64,000 nucleotides of DNA, taken from contig JAEWDP010000030.1 in NCBI GenBank assembly GCA_023390055.1, positions 1-64,000 of the forward strand. The letters run 5' to 3'. Made by a program: the position numbers and the translations under genes. The notes beneath the pieces are model-generated. The model did not search any database and was not told the origin of the DNA. It worked only from the letters and a program-made list of their open reading frames with translations. Source of the DNA: Pseudomonadota bacterium (GTDB lineage: Bacteria; Pseudomonadota; Alphaproteobacteria; Rhizobiales; Rhizobiaceae). Numbering within the stretch: position 1 is the first letter of the stretch; every line of letters starts with the position of its first letter. Below are positions 25,357 to 33,563 of this stretch, one piece after another.

Positions 25357-26472
25357 ATGCGATTTGAACATCTTATGGCGGCCTTTTTGGCTGAGCCGTG
25401 GGCAATTCAGCGCGAAAAACTTGGCGTCCTTGCTGATGTCCTTGTCGCACGCGCCGAAGGCGAAAAACTGTTTTCGACCGAGTTTGCTGCGGCTGTTTCT
25501 GACGAACGGGCCAAGGAAATTGCGGAAACCGACGGAAGCGTGGCCGTTATCCCCGTTTACGGGGTTCTGGCCAACAAAATGGACGCTTTTTCCGCCATGT
25601 CTGGCGGCACGTCCTACGCGGGCATCCGCAAGCGGTTGCATTCCGCTTTGTCGAACGAAGAAGTCAAGGCTGTTGTTCTTGACATCGACAGCCCCGGCGG
25701 GTCTGTCCCCGGCACGGAAGAGCTAGCAACCGAAATTCGCCGCCTTCGTGGTGGTGATAAGCCTATTGTCGCGCAGGTAAATGCACTTGCGGCTAGTGCG
25801 GCTTACTGGATTGCAGCAAGCGCCGACGAAATCGTCGTTACGCCTTCAGGGCGGGCCGGATCGATTGGCGTCTACACCGCGCATGAGGATGTATCTGAGG
25901 CGCTGGCCAAGCGTGGCGTCAAGCGCACCTACATTGCGTCGACGCCGGAGAAGGTTGAGGGCAACGAGACAGAGCCGCTTGGCAAGGATGCGCTGGCGCA
26001 TATTAAGGAGAGCGTCAACCGCTCTTACAACCGATTCCTTTCAGCCGTTGCGGATGGCCGCGGAACAACCGTCGGCAAGGTCGAGGATGGCTTTGGCCGT
26101 GGGCGCGTATTCTTCGCTGAAGCGTTGATTGACCGCGGAATGGCCGACCGTATTGCGACAATCGAAGAAACGCTTGAGCGTTTCGGCGCCGATACGCAGT
26201 CGCCAGCTATTCGACGGATTAAGGCATCAAATCAGGCGAAAGCCGAAGCCGCTAACGCACTTGTTGCGAAAATGGCGGCAGGTGAGCCTATCACAGTTCG
26301 CGAGTGGGAGAACGGCCTCAAGGGTCTTGCAGGTCTTTCCAACTCGGAGGCAGAGCGGGCCGCTCGGCTCTACCTCAAGGATGGTCAGGGGGAGCCTGGC
26401 GTCGATGCGGATGCTGCCGCTTTGGCAGCGGTCGAAAGGCTTCTGACCGAAGCGAAAACATTCCGCGTCTGA
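25357..26472 (+). CDS. S49 (SppA-like) head maturation protease
   Basis: A 371-aa protein with VVLDIDSPGGSV and the nucleophile region NALAASAAYWIA of the S49/ClpP-fold peptidases, followed by SIGVYTAHEDVSEAL. Its location between portal and capsid marks it as the prohead protease. The C-terminal 90 residues are charged and helical (ANALVAKMAAGEPITVREWENG) and may serve as a scaffold that is later removed. Confidence 0.88.
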   Translation: MRFEHLMAAFLAEPWAIQREKLGVLADVLVARAEGEKLFSTEFAAAVSDERAKEIAETDGSVAVIPVYGVLANKMDAFSAMSGGTSYAGIRKRLHSALSNEEVKAVVLDIDSPGGSVPGTEELATEIRRLRGGDKPIVAQVNALAASAAYWIAASADEIVVTPSGRAGSIGVYTAHEDVSEALAKRGVKRTYIASTPEKVEGNETEPLGKDALAHIKESVNRSYNRFLSAVADGRGTTVGKVEDGFGRGRVFFAEALIDRGMADRIATIEETLERFGADTQSPAIRRIKASNQAKAEAANALVAKMAAGEPITVREWENGLKGLAGLSNSEAERAARLYLKDGQGEPGVDADAAALAAVERLLTEAKTFRV

Positions 26473-26529
26473 CGCGGTCGGCCAGACACCAACTGGCTTA
26501 ACCATCCACCACATTTAAGGAGGCCACTA

Positions 26530-27753
26530 ATGGCTGACAACCAGCTTGCCGAGAAAATCGGCGAACTCGGCACTTCGCTTGCATCCATCAAGGAGCAGGT
26601 AGGCAATCTAGGCTCGGACTTCACCGCAAAGCTTAAGGCTACCGGCGAAGTTTCCGCCGAACTCACCGGCAAGGTCGATAAGGCTCTTTCCGAACTCGGC
26701 GAGGCAACAACCCGCCTTGGCGAACTGGAAAAGCGCGCTGCCCGTGAAAAGGAAATGGACGACGTTCCGGAGGCTATGGACCTCGGAGACCACTTTGTTT
26801 CGTCCGATGCCTTCAAGGCTGCCAATATCGACCAGGCGTACCGCGGCACGGTTAAGGTTGGCATTGAACGCGCGGACATCACCTCGGCAAATACGACCGT
26901 GGGTGCGGGTCGTTCGGCGGGCACGTCGCTTGTCCCTGGCGCGCGCGTTCCGGGAATTATTGCACCGCCAAATCGCCAGTTCACGATCCGAGACCTTGTC
27001 GCCCCCGGCCAGACTGCGTCTAGTTCGATCGAGTACGTCAAGGAAACTGGCTTCACGAACAACGCCCGTCCGGTTACGGAAGGTACGGAGAAGCCACAGT
27101 CTGAACTCACCTTCAATCTGTATACCGCTCCAGTTCGCACGCTCGCGCACATTTTCCGCGCATCGCGACAGATCATGGATGATGCGCCGGCACTCGCTAG
27201 CTACATCAACGCACGTGGCACTTATGGGCTGAAGTACGTTGAAGAGACGCAGCTCCTCACCGGTGACGGAACGGGCCAAAATCTAAACGGTATCGTTCCG
27301 CAGGCAACCGCGTTTGCGCCATCGTTCAATGCATCGGACGAAACCGCAATCGACCGCCTGCGCCTTGCTATCCTGCAGGTTATCCTCGCGGAGTACCCAG
27401 CAAGCGGCTTTGTTCTGAACCCAATTGATTGGGCTCGTATCGAACTGACAAAGGACAGCGAGGGCCGCTACATCGTAGGCAACGCTCAGTCCCCGATTGG
27501 TCCGTCACTGTGGGGCCTCCCCGTCGTGCAGACGCAGGCGATGGCGTCTGGCGAGTTCCTTACCGGCGCGTTCAACCTGGCTGCGCAGATCTTCGACCGC
27601 ATGGGCGTCGAAGTCCTCCTGTCGACTGAAGACCAGGACAACGTGGTCAAGAATATGATTACTGTCCGAGTCGAGGAGCGTCTGGCGTTCGCAGTAACGC
27701 GGCCTGAAGCGTTCGTAACTGGTGATATCGACACCATGACTTCTGCCGCCTAA
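26530..27753 (+). CDS. Major capsid protein, HK97 fold
   Basis: A 407-aa protein. Residues 1-80 are a coiled-coil delta domain (LGTSLASIKEQVGNLGSDFTAKL), likely removed by the upstream protease. The rest has typical HK97 features: GTSLVPGARVPGI, the E-loop region SSIEYVKETGFTNNARPVTEGTEKP, FRASRQIMDD, and LLTGDGTGQNLNGI. Strong AAGGAGGCCACTA ribosome binding site, as expected for the most abundant protein. Confidence 0.93.
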   Translation: MADNQLAEKIGELGTSLASIKEQVGNLGSDFTAKLKATGEVSAELTGKVDKALSELGEATTRLGELEKRAAREKEMDDVPEAMDLGDHFVSSDAFKAANIDQAYRGTVKVGIERADITSANTTVGAGRSAGTSLVPGARVPGIIAPPNRQFTIRDLVAPGQTASSSIEYVKETGFTNNARPVTEGTEKPQSELTFNLYTAPVRTLAHIFRASRQIMDDAPALASYINARGTYGLKYVEETQLLTGDGTGQNLNGIVPQATAFAPSFNASDETAIDRLRLAILQVILAEYPASGFVLNPIDWARIELTKDSEGRYIVGNAQSPIGPSLWGLPVVQTQAMASGEFLTGAFNLAAQIFDRMGVEVLLSTEDQDNVVKNMITVRVEERLAFAVTRPEAFVTGDIDTMTSAA

Positions 27754-27764
27754 CGACGGCTAAC

Positions 27765-27786
27765 GGGGTGGCCTCCGGGCCATCCC
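27765..27786 (+). terminator. Hairpin after the capsid gene
   Basis: GGGGTGGCC and GGGCCATCCC can pair across three bases. It lies 12 bases after the capsid stop and is followed by CCACTTTT. Probably a partial terminator or an mRNA 3' stabiliser that raises capsid output relative to downstream genes. Confidence 0.4.
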
Positions 27787-27805
27787 GTCCACTTTTGGAG
27801 TGAGC

Positions 27806-28132
27806 ATGAGAATTCAGTTTCTAAAGACTCTTTCTAACGGTAACGTGACCACCAAGAAGGGTACGATTGTCGAAATGGACAATTGGAAGGCCGGCGAACT
27901 TATCGGCCTTGGCTATGCCGTGCGTATTCCTGATGTGGAAGATTCTATTGCGGCTCCGTTGGTTGCCGCTCCCCTATCCCCGGCCAACGATAATGCGGGT
28001 GAGCGTGCGGACCCTTTTCCGGCGCCCCTGATTGGTTCCCGCGATGGCTCGGAGAAACCTGCGTCATTGTTGCCGGCGGCCCCAGCGCCAAGGAAGCGCA
28101 ACTCGCGCAAGCGGAAGGGCGTTGCCGGGTAG
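27806..28132 (+). CDS. Capsid-adjacent small protein, possible frameshift donor
   Basis: The 108-aa zero-frame product has a compact N-terminus (RIQFLKTLSNGNVTTKKGTIVEMD) and an Ala/Pro linker with SPANDN. Its low-complexity basic tail ends RKRNSRKRKGVAG. A CCCTTTT heptamer (28012-28018) in the correct phase could shift ribosomes to the -1 frame after 71 codons, giving a fusion of about 297 aa with the next ORF. ATG at 27806 follows TGGAGTGAGC. Confidence 0.65.
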   Translation: MRIQFLKTLSNGNVTTKKGTIVEMDNWKAGELIGLGYAVRIPDVEDSIAAPLVAAPLSPANDNAGERADPFPAPLIGSRDGSEKPASLLPAAPAPRKRNSRKRKGVAG

Positions 28133-28698
28133 TAACGGTTAATAATTCGTGGCAGCTGGCCCCATGGTCCGACGTTCATTATGCGTGCGACTACGATTGG
28201 TGGCAACACAATCGCGGACTTCCAGATTATCGCGGCCTTAAGGTCGGCGGCGATGTCAGGCGCGGCAAATGGGACATCCGTCCCGTTAAGATCGACATGC
28301 GGCGCGATGAAATTGTTGTTCATCAGTTCGGCAAGGTCGGATACGGCGGAAATTCTGGCTTTCAGGCACTTAATCTGGCTGTCCAGTTTGGTTGCCGGAC
28401 GATTATCCTTGTCGGCTTTGATATGCACGACCGCGACGGCATCCATTGGCACGGGAAGCATGACCGCGGCCTAAGAAACCCAACGACGCGAAGTCTTTCA
28501 CGATGGCGCGGTGTACTGGATGCGCAGGCAGAGCCACTTAAGCGCATGGGTGTGACGGTAATCAACGCAAGCATGATTAGCGCGCTGGAAGCCTTTCCGA
28601 AGATGACATTTGTCGACGCTATGCGCGTCGCGGAGGAGAAGCCGCATGGTGTTGGTTACGCTGACAAGGGCCAAGAAGCACTTAAACCTGCTGCATGA
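28003..28698 (+). CDS. Rossmann-like (DUF115/MptE-like) protein lacking its own start
   Basis: The -1 frame is open from 28003 after TGA at 28000-28002, and protein-like features begin at once: PRWLGETCVIVAGGPSAKEAQ, VNNSWQLAPWSDVHYACDYDWW, GGNSGFQALNLA, VGFDMHDRDGIHWHGKH. These match phage proteins related to DUF115/MptE-type Rossmann folds. There is no ATG, GTG or TTG until 28297, which falls in mid-domain. Either it is made by -1 frameshifting from the gene before, or an indel has split one gene. A 133-aa protein from 28297 would lack the GGPS motif. Confidence 0.65.
   Translation, partial: ACGPFSGAPDWFPRWLGETCVIVAGGPSAKEAQLAQAEGRCRVVTVNNSWQLAPWSDVHYACDYDWWQHNRGLPDYRGLKVGGDVRRGKWDIRPVKIDMRRDEIVVHQFGKVGYGGNSGFQALNLAVQFGCRTIILVGFDMHDRDGIHWHGKHDRGLRNPTTRSLSRWRGVLDAQAEPLKRMGVTVINASMISALEAFPKMTFVDAMRVAEEKPHGVGYADKGQEALKPAA
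28012..28018 (+). promoter_or_regulatory. Putative -1 ribosomal slippery heptamer CCCTTTT
   Basis: Zero-frame codons read GAC CCT TTT, so C-CCT-TTT has the X-XXY-YYZ form. The -1 frame becomes open ten bases earlier and encodes the conserved Rossmann-like protein. I did not verify a downstream stimulatory structure, though GC-rich pairing within the next 40 bases is plausible. Confidence 0.45.
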
Positions 28699-29002
28699 CG
28701 ATGACGACGAGATTGTCGGCGTCTATCTGGCGGCAGCCGAGACAATAATCACTGAATACGTCGATCGCGTCATTTATGGGCCGGTTGACGATAGCCCGCC
28801 CGGCGCACCACCTAGTGACGACGATGGTACGGCAATCGAAGTTACGCCTGCGATTCAGGCTGCGGTCCTGCTTTTGATGGCGGAATTGTACGAGAACCGT
28901 GAAGCGGACCCGGAAAGCAAGGGCGACGCTGTATTGCCGCGTATTGTGCGAGCATTGCTTGCGCCGTATCGCGTTTGGCGCGTTCTTTCCGAAGGTGCGT
29001 AA
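28646..29002 (+). CDS. Head-tail connector (gp6-like)
   Basis: A 118-aa protein with the gp6-like adaptor pattern: LTRAKKHLNLLHDDDDEIVGVYLAAAETIITEYVDR, then IQAAVLLLMAELYENRE and a C-terminal LLAPYRVWR. ATG at 28646 lies behind GGAGGAGAAGCCGC inside the previous ORF. Adds a ring under the portal. Confidence 0.82.
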   Translation: MVLVTLTRAKKHLNLLHDDDDEIVGVYLAAAETIITEYVDRVIYGPVDDSPPGAPPSDDDGTAIEVTPAIQAAVLLLMAELYENREADPESKGDAVLPRIVRALLAPYRVWRVLSEGA

Positions 29003-29004
29003 TT

Positions 29005-29643
29005 ATGGTGGTCGTCCGCTATGCTGTTCTTGATCCTGGCAGGATATTCAATCTTACGTCGCCGCGGTATTTGCCGGAAATCAGCCTGAAATGGATGGGC
29101 CGATATCACTGGCACCATTTCCGTTACGAGCCGGTTCGCGACATCATCGAGGCGCATTATATTGCGCGGTTCAATGATGTTTCCGGCCATTACGATAGGC
29201 TACTTAAGTCGATCGCGAAGGACGGATTCCGCAACCCGATAATGGTATCGGCTGGCGGTCTACAGTGTCGTAAGCGAACAGAGTTGCCGCCTTCGGTGCG
29301 CAATGACGACAAGCTTGTCGTATCCGAATATCTCGGCGGCTCCAGATTATGGGCCGCACAGAGGCTTGGTGTTCCTGTGCCGTGCATAGTCAACGACTAT
29401 GCGGATGTGCTTCCGGATGCGGAAGTGTTGCGCAATCAGCATGATGTTTTGGCGAAGTTTGCGGACGTTCCGGAGCGGATTGAATTCCCACGCAAGGGCG
29501 CTGTTCGCCTGAACAATCTGCCGTTCACGCACATTCCGAAGGCCGATCGGTACGACATGGCCGGACAAATCGCAATCCGTCGCGCGATTGTTTCTGAGTG
29601 CAGGCAAAAGGCGGTTGAATGGGTAGCGGAGAACGATCTATGA
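29005..29643 (+). CDS. ParB-like domain protein
   Basis: A 212-aa protein. Residues 65-135 fit the ParB N-terminal/sulfiredoxin-like fold (LLKSIAKDGFRNPIMV...SEYLGGSRLWAAQRLGVPVPCIVNDY). No HTH is apparent, so a segregation role is unlikely. Related domains act as nucleases or CTPases. It lies between a connector gene and two transferase genes, not near a parA. Function uncertain. Confidence 0.65.
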   Translation: MVVVRYAVLDPGRIFNLTSPRYLPEISLKWMGRYHWHHFRYEPVRDIIEAHYIARFNDVSGHYDRLLKSIAKDGFRNPIMVSAGGLQCRKRTELPPSVRNDDKLVVSEYLGGSRLWAAQRLGVPVPCIVNDYADVLPDAEVLRNQHDVLAKFADVPERIEFPRKGAVRLNNLPFTHIPKADRYDMAGQIAIRRAIVSECRQKAVEWVAENDL

Positions 29644-30287
29644 CGCCTTTGACTGTGGCTTGCGTGCTCCGTAGCGGTGGCGTTTATACGCCCGATTGGG
29701 TGCTGCGCCTTAAGCGCGGCGTTAAGCGGAATATAACCGTCCCTTACAGGTTCGTTTGCTTGTCAGACATTGATGTGCCAGTTGAGCGCATCCTGCTGGA
29801 AACGAAATGGCGCGGCTGGTGGTCGAAGCTGGAACTGTTTCAGCAGTTGACCGGGCCGACGTTGTATTTTGATTTAGATACGGTGATTACCGGATCGCTG
29901 GACGCCATCGCGCGGCACCCGCACAATTTTACGGCTGCCCATGACTATTACCGTCCGCAGATGATGTGCTCGACGGCAATGGCTTGGAACGGCGACTTTT
30001 CGTTCATTACGAAGGCGTTTGCCGCCAATCCCAACGGACTTTCGCACGAGTACGATCACAAGGTGCGGCCACGTGTCGGAGATCAGGCGTTTATCGAGGA
30101 CCAGTTGGCGGCACGGGGCATGAAATTCGACACGTTCCGCGACTTGTTCGGGGAGCGCACGATTGCATCGTACAAGGTGCATAAATGTGAGGCTGGTCCG
30201 CCTGACGACGCGGCAGCGGTTGCTTTTCACGGCAAGCCGAAGCCGCAAGACTTAAGCACAGGGTGGGTCCCGGCGTTATGGCGATGA
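29640..30287 (+). CDS. Glycosyltransferase-like protein (GT-A/GT8-like)
   Basis: A 215-aa protein starting at an ATGA overlap. It has YFDLDTVITGSLD near residue 82, the DxD metal-sugar motif of GT8-like enzymes, and later GDQAFIEDQ and VAFHGKPKP, which also fit. It would transfer a sugar from a nucleotide-sugar. Gene order places it with a Rossmann-like protein and a methyltransferase within the head genes, suggesting modification of virion protein, DNA or host glycan. Confidence 0.72.
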   Translation: MTPLTVACVLRSGGVYTPDWVLRLKRGVKRNITVPYRFVCLSDIDVPVERILLETKWRGWWSKLELFQQLTGPTLYFDLDTVITGSLDAIARHPHNFTAAHDYYRPQMMCSTAMAWNGDFSFITKAFAANPNGLSHEYDHKVRPRVGDQAFIEDQLAARGMKFDTFRDLFGERTIASYKVHKCEAGPPDDAAAVAFHGKPKPQDLSTGWVPALWR

Positions 30288-30835
30288 ATAAATTGGTCTC
30301 GATAGTGCGACCACATGAGCGCAAGTTGATTGAACCACTGGTCGGAAAGACCATGCTGGAGCTTGGCAACAAGTGCAATCAGCAGGGTGTATATAAGGAC
30401 TATTTCGCGTCTGTCGGCATAGATCATACGTCGGTTGACCTGAACGGGAATACTGGCGCCATCCTCAAAGATTTGCACGAGCCGCTTAACCTTGGGCGTT
30501 TCGATATCGTAACGAACTTTGGAACGACGGAGCACGTAGAGCGGCAAAAGCCTGCTTGGCGAAATATCGCTGAAGCCACGGCCGGTTTGTTCGTGTCCAC
30601 AACGCCGTTGCCGGGCGATTGGGACTGGCACGGAAGGTGGTATCCAACCGAAGAATTCTACAAGTCATTCGCTGATCTGAACGGGTTTGAAATCGATCGC
30701 CTATACGTTGGTTGCGACGCGCCTCGGCGGATGATTTGCGCGAGAATGAAGCGCGTTAAAGATGTGCCGTTTGTAATGCCTGATATGTCGTTGATTTACG
30801 ACAACGGAGAACACGGCTTAGGTCGGGCGGATTAA
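30284..30835 (+). CDS. Class I SAM-dependent methyltransferase
   Basis: A 183-aa protein. The AdoMet motif I is TMLELGNKCNQQG, followed by VDLNGNTGA and FDIVTNFGTTEHV (post-II region). No DPPY or NPPF motif, so it is unlikely to be an amino-DNA methylase; small-molecule or sugar O-methylation is more likely. ATGA overlap with the glycosyltransferase gene implies coupled function. Confidence 0.72.
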   Translation: MNKLVSIVRPHERKLIEPLVGKTMLELGNKCNQQGVYKDYFASVGIDHTSVDLNGNTGAILKDLHEPLNLGRFDIVTNFGTTEHVERQKPAWRNIAEATAGLFVSTTPLPGDWDWHGRWYPTEEFYKSFADLNGFEIDRLYVGCDAPRRMICARMKRVKDVPFVMPDMSLIYDNGEHGLGRAD

Positions 30836-30845
30836 GGGAAAGACA

Positions 30846-31151
30846 ATGACAACAAAGATTACTGGATCTGCATCAAATTTTGAAACTGGACTTGTGGAGG
30901 TGTCGGCGGGGCCATCTCCTGTAAAAATTGTAAACGCAAGGCCCGGACGAAGATCGCTAACGCTCCACATGTCTGACAGCGGATCGTACAGCACGTTTTA
31001 TATCGGCCCAAACTCAAGTGTAAGCAACACTAACGGATTCCACCTCTACCTTGACGACTATCTGACGATAGACACCGAGGCCGAAGTGTGGGGCGTGTGG
31101 CCGGGCGGAACTGGCGATGTGGCTATTACCGTACTGGAAACATACGACTAA
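30846..31151 (+). CDS. Small beta-rich virion protein candidate (101 aa)
   Basis: A 101-aa Ser/Gly-rich protein with beta-strand alternation (FETGLVEVSAGPSPVKIVNARPGRRSLTLHM, then WPGGTGDVAITVLETYD). Fits a head decoration or fibre accessory in size, composition and place. No family assigned. ATG follows AAGGGAAAGACA. Confidence 0.55.
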   Translation: MTTKITGSASNFETGLVEVSAGPSPVKIVNARPGRRSLTLHMSDSGSYSTFYIGPNSSVSNTNGFHLYLDDYLTIDTEAEVWGVWPGGTGDVAITVLETYD

Positions 31152-31160
31152 TTCGCGGCC

Positions 31161-31352
31161 ATGTGGATCCGCTTCCTAGCCGACTTCAACTTCCACCCAA
31201 CCCCAGCCGTCACCATCGCATACAAAGCCGGCATGATCCAGAACGTGACACGGGCTTGCGCGGCTGCGGCTGGCGATAAAGCCCAACCAACGGCACGACC
31301 ACCCGGAAGGATTCCTTATGGCGGCAAAAAGAAGCGGCGCGGGCGGGCTTAG
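31161..31352 (+). CDS. Small conserved basic phage protein (63 aa)
   Basis: MWIRFLADFNFHPTPAVTI... resembles short proteins found between capsid and head-closure genes of rhizobial phages. The C-terminus is basic (GGKKKRRGRA). It overlaps the head-closure gene by 35 bases in another frame. Role unknown. Confidence 0.6.
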   Translation: MWIRFLADFNFHPTPAVTIAYKAGMIQNVTRACAAAAGDKAQPTARPPGRIPYGGKKKRRGRA

Positions 31353-31680
31353 ACAAAAGCTGCACTTCCAAAAGCGCGGCGAGGCAGTCGACGAGTGGGG
31401 CAACCCTACAGGCGGCAGTGACTACGCTACCGTATTTACCGACATGGCGGAACTAGTGCCGAGAATGGGCGGCGAAGCCGTACAGGCGGCCCGTCTAGCC
31501 GGCACGCAGCCCTATACCATCCGCGCGCGCTCCAATGCGAATACACGGCAGGTTCGCCCGCACTGGCGGATTGTGGACGCGCGCGACAGTACGCGCATCA
31601 TGGCTATCAAGGCTATTTCGGACCCGGAACAGAAAAACCAGTTTCTTGAGATCCTGGCTGTTGATGGGGAGCTGTCTTAG
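31318..31680 (+). CDS. Head closure protein (head-tail adaptor)
   Basis: A 120-aa protein with the adaptor pattern: LRQKLHFQKRG...DEWGNP, WRIVDARDSTRIMAIKAISDPEQKNQFLEILAV. This is the PF05521-type head-tail joining family that plugs the connector after packaging. Confidence 0.85.
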   Translation: MAAKRSGAGGLRQKLHFQKRGEAVDEWGNPTGGSDYATVFTDMAELVPRMGGEAVQAARLAGTQPYTIRARSNANTRQVRPHWRIVDARDSTRIMAIKAISDPEQKNQFLEILAVDGELS

Positions 31681-31694
31681 GTGGGGGAGGTAGC

Positions 31695-32201
31695 ATGGCG
31701 ACAATAAAGGGCCTGAAAAGGCTACAAAAGAAGCTGGACAAGCTGCCCGACGCCGCAAAGAAACGCATCCGCGAGGCGATGGAAAAGGGCGCTGACGAGA
31801 TCGTCGGCATGATGCAAAACCTTGTTCCGATCGGTGACACCATGCGGTTGCACGATAGCATCGGCTGGACGTGGGGCCGCGCGCCAAAGGGCTCCATGAC
31901 CATTGGTAAGGTGGAAAGTACCGGCGGCGATCTGACTATTACGATTTACGCCGGTGACGACGAGGCTTGGTATTCGAGGTTCGTTGAGTTTGGTACTGCG
32001 CCGCACAATGCCGCATCTGGCGGCGGCACGAAGGCGGGCCAAAAGCAATTGGCTTCAGGCGGTGGTTTAGGCCATCCCGGTTCGGCTGCACAGCCGTTTT
32101 TCTTCGTTTCGTATCGCGCCAATCGAAAGCGCGTCAAAAGCCGCATTACGCGAGCCATCAACAAGGCCGCGAAGGATGTTGCGGCTGGCGGTGGCTCATA
32201 A
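31695..32201 (+). CDS. HK97 gp10-family tail protein
   Basis: A 168-aa protein. Helical N-terminus (GLKRLQKKLDKLPDAAKKRIREAMEKGADEIV), LVPIGDTMRLHDSIGW, YSRFVEFGTAPHNA and AQPFFFVSYRANR are typical of HK97 gp10-like head-tail/tail-completion proteins. Basic and Gly-rich C-terminus. Confidence 0.85.
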   Translation: MATIKGLKRLQKKLDKLPDAAKKRIREAMEKGADEIVGMMQNLVPIGDTMRLHDSIGWTWGRAPKGSMTIGKVESTGGDLTITIYAGDDEAWYSRFVEFGTAPHNAASGGGTKAGQKQLASGGGLGHPGSAAQPFFFVSYRANRKRVKSRITRAINKAAKDVAAGGGS

Positions 32202-32237
32202 CCGACCGGCAGCAGTAGCGGCACGCTGGAGTGAATA

Positions 32238-32654
32238 ATGGACCCCATTTACGAACTATCCGGCATGCTTCGCGCACGGCTCCGGGCCGATACCGCTGTG
32301 GCGGGCCTTGTCGGCAACCGTGTTTATGAGCGACCGCCGGACACGGGGCAGGCCGTGTCGCCTTACATTTCCATCGGCTCGTGGTCGTCTGCCGATGATT
32401 CCGCCGACTGCATCGATACGCAGGAAGTCAGCGTTCAAATTGACTGCTGGTCTTTTGGTGGCTCGGATGATGAAGGCGCTGTCAAGAAGATTGCCGGTGC
32501 CGTTCGCAAATCATTGAATGACGTTGAATTCAACCTGACCAACAACGCATTGGCGACGATCAACCACCGCATAACCCGTTACCAGCGGGAAAGCGACGCC
32601 GTCACAGCGCGCGCAATCGTTACCGTAACCGCCGTCGTTGAGGCGGCTTCGTAA
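32238..32654 (+). CDS. DUF3168 tail completion protein
   Basis: A 138-aa protein with MDPIYELSGMLRARLRADTAVAGLVGNRVYERPP and YISIG...DDSADCIDTQEVSVQIDCWS, the DUF3168 pattern (gpU-like tail terminator). Standard place between gp10-like and tail-tube genes. Confidence 0.85.
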   Translation: MDPIYELSGMLRARLRADTAVAGLVGNRVYERPPDTGQAVSPYISIGSWSSADDSADCIDTQEVSVQIDCWSFGGSDDEGAVKKIAGAVRKSLNDVEFNLTNNALATINHRITRYQRESDAVTARAIVTVTAVVEAAS

Positions 32655-32698
32655 CTAGCGGCAACCAACCGCTAACCACCACATTAGGAGGCCGCTAA

Positions 32699-33142
32699 AT
32701 GGCGCAGCCAATAACAGCCCGCTTTGGCAAGTTCAAAGTTTCGCTCGGCGATGATTCCAGCCCCATTGCTTACACCGCCCCATGCGGTTTTACTTCAAAA
32801 AGCCTAAGCCTTGGGAAGGGCCTTTCTGAAGTCTTGATTCCCGACTGCGACGATCCTGATGCGCCACTGGCAACAGGCCGTGACGTTGAAAGCACGACCG
32901 CTTCCGTTTCCGGCGAAGGCGTCCTTGCGGCTGGATCCGTTCTGACGTGGCTTACGGCCTACGAAAGCACCGAAGCCGTACCCGTACAGATTGAGGTAGA
33001 GTTTTCCAGCGGCACGGTTGTCTGGACAGGATTGATGCACGTTGAATCGCTGGAAGTCGGCGCGGAGCAGGGTGGACGCGTGACGCTTAATGTATCCATG
33101 CAGTCTGACGGCGCGCTGGTTCGTAGCGGTACGCTGACGTAA
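32699..33142 (+). CDS. Major tail tube protein
   Basis: A 147-aa beta-rich protein (FTSKSLSLGKGLSEVLIPDCDDPDAP...VRSGTLT) in the tail-tube position before the assembly chaperone. Strong leader with TTAGGAGGCCGCTAA suggests high expression. Family assignment rests on composition and synteny. Confidence 0.78.
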   Translation: MAQPITARFGKFKVSLGDDSSPIAYTAPCGFTSKSLSLGKGLSEVLIPDCDDPDAPLATGRDVESTTASVSGEGVLAAGSVLTWLTAYESTEAVPVQIEVEFSSGTVVWTGLMHVESLEVGAEQGGRVTLNVSMQSDGALVRSGTLT

Positions 33143-33146
33143 GCCG

Positions 33147-33563
33147 ATGAGCCGCAGCGCAGAAATTGACATCAATTGGGCGGATGGCACCTATCGGTTC
33201 GCCTTAAAATGGGGTGAGCTTGCTGAGCTACAGGAGAAAACCGACGCAGGGCCTTACGTGGTCCTGCAACGGCTCCACAGCGGCGCATGGCGCATCGAGG
33301 ACGTTTCCAACACAATCCGGCTTGGCCTGATTGGCGGCGGTATGAAGCCCGATGAAGCCTTGAAAAAGGTGCGTTACTACGTCGAAGCGCGCCCGCCTAT
33401 GGAAAGCGTGCCGTATGCTATCGGTATCCTTTCGGCTGGCCTACTCGGTGCCTCGGATGAAAAGTTGGGGGAAGCCGAAGGGGAGGCGACGGAAGTAAAA
33501 TCGACGACCTCCCCAACGGAAAAATCCGATACGCAACCATCTACGGAACCGGAGCCGTCCTAG
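33147..33563 (+). CDS. Tail assembly chaperone (GTA/Phage_TAC_11-like)
   Basis: A 138-aa protein with the GTA-type chaperone pattern (IDINWADGTYRFALKWGELAELQEKTDAGPYVVLQRL...VSNTIRLGLIGGGM). The C-terminal 40 residues are low-complexity Ser/Thr/Glu. A -1 frame continues past its stop and encodes a second conserved domain. Confidence 0.82.
   Translation: MSRSAEIDINWADGTYRFALKWGELAELQEKTDAGPYVVLQRLHSGAWRIEDVSNTIRLGLIGGGMKPDEALKKVRYYVEARPPMESVPYAIGILSAGLLGASDEKLGEAEGEATEVKSTTSPTEKSDTQPSTEPEPS

Noticed and set aside
29005..29643. Plasmid/phage partition system from the ParB-like gene
   Set aside because: No parA, no HTH in the protein and no parS-like array nearby; location in the head genes argues against it.
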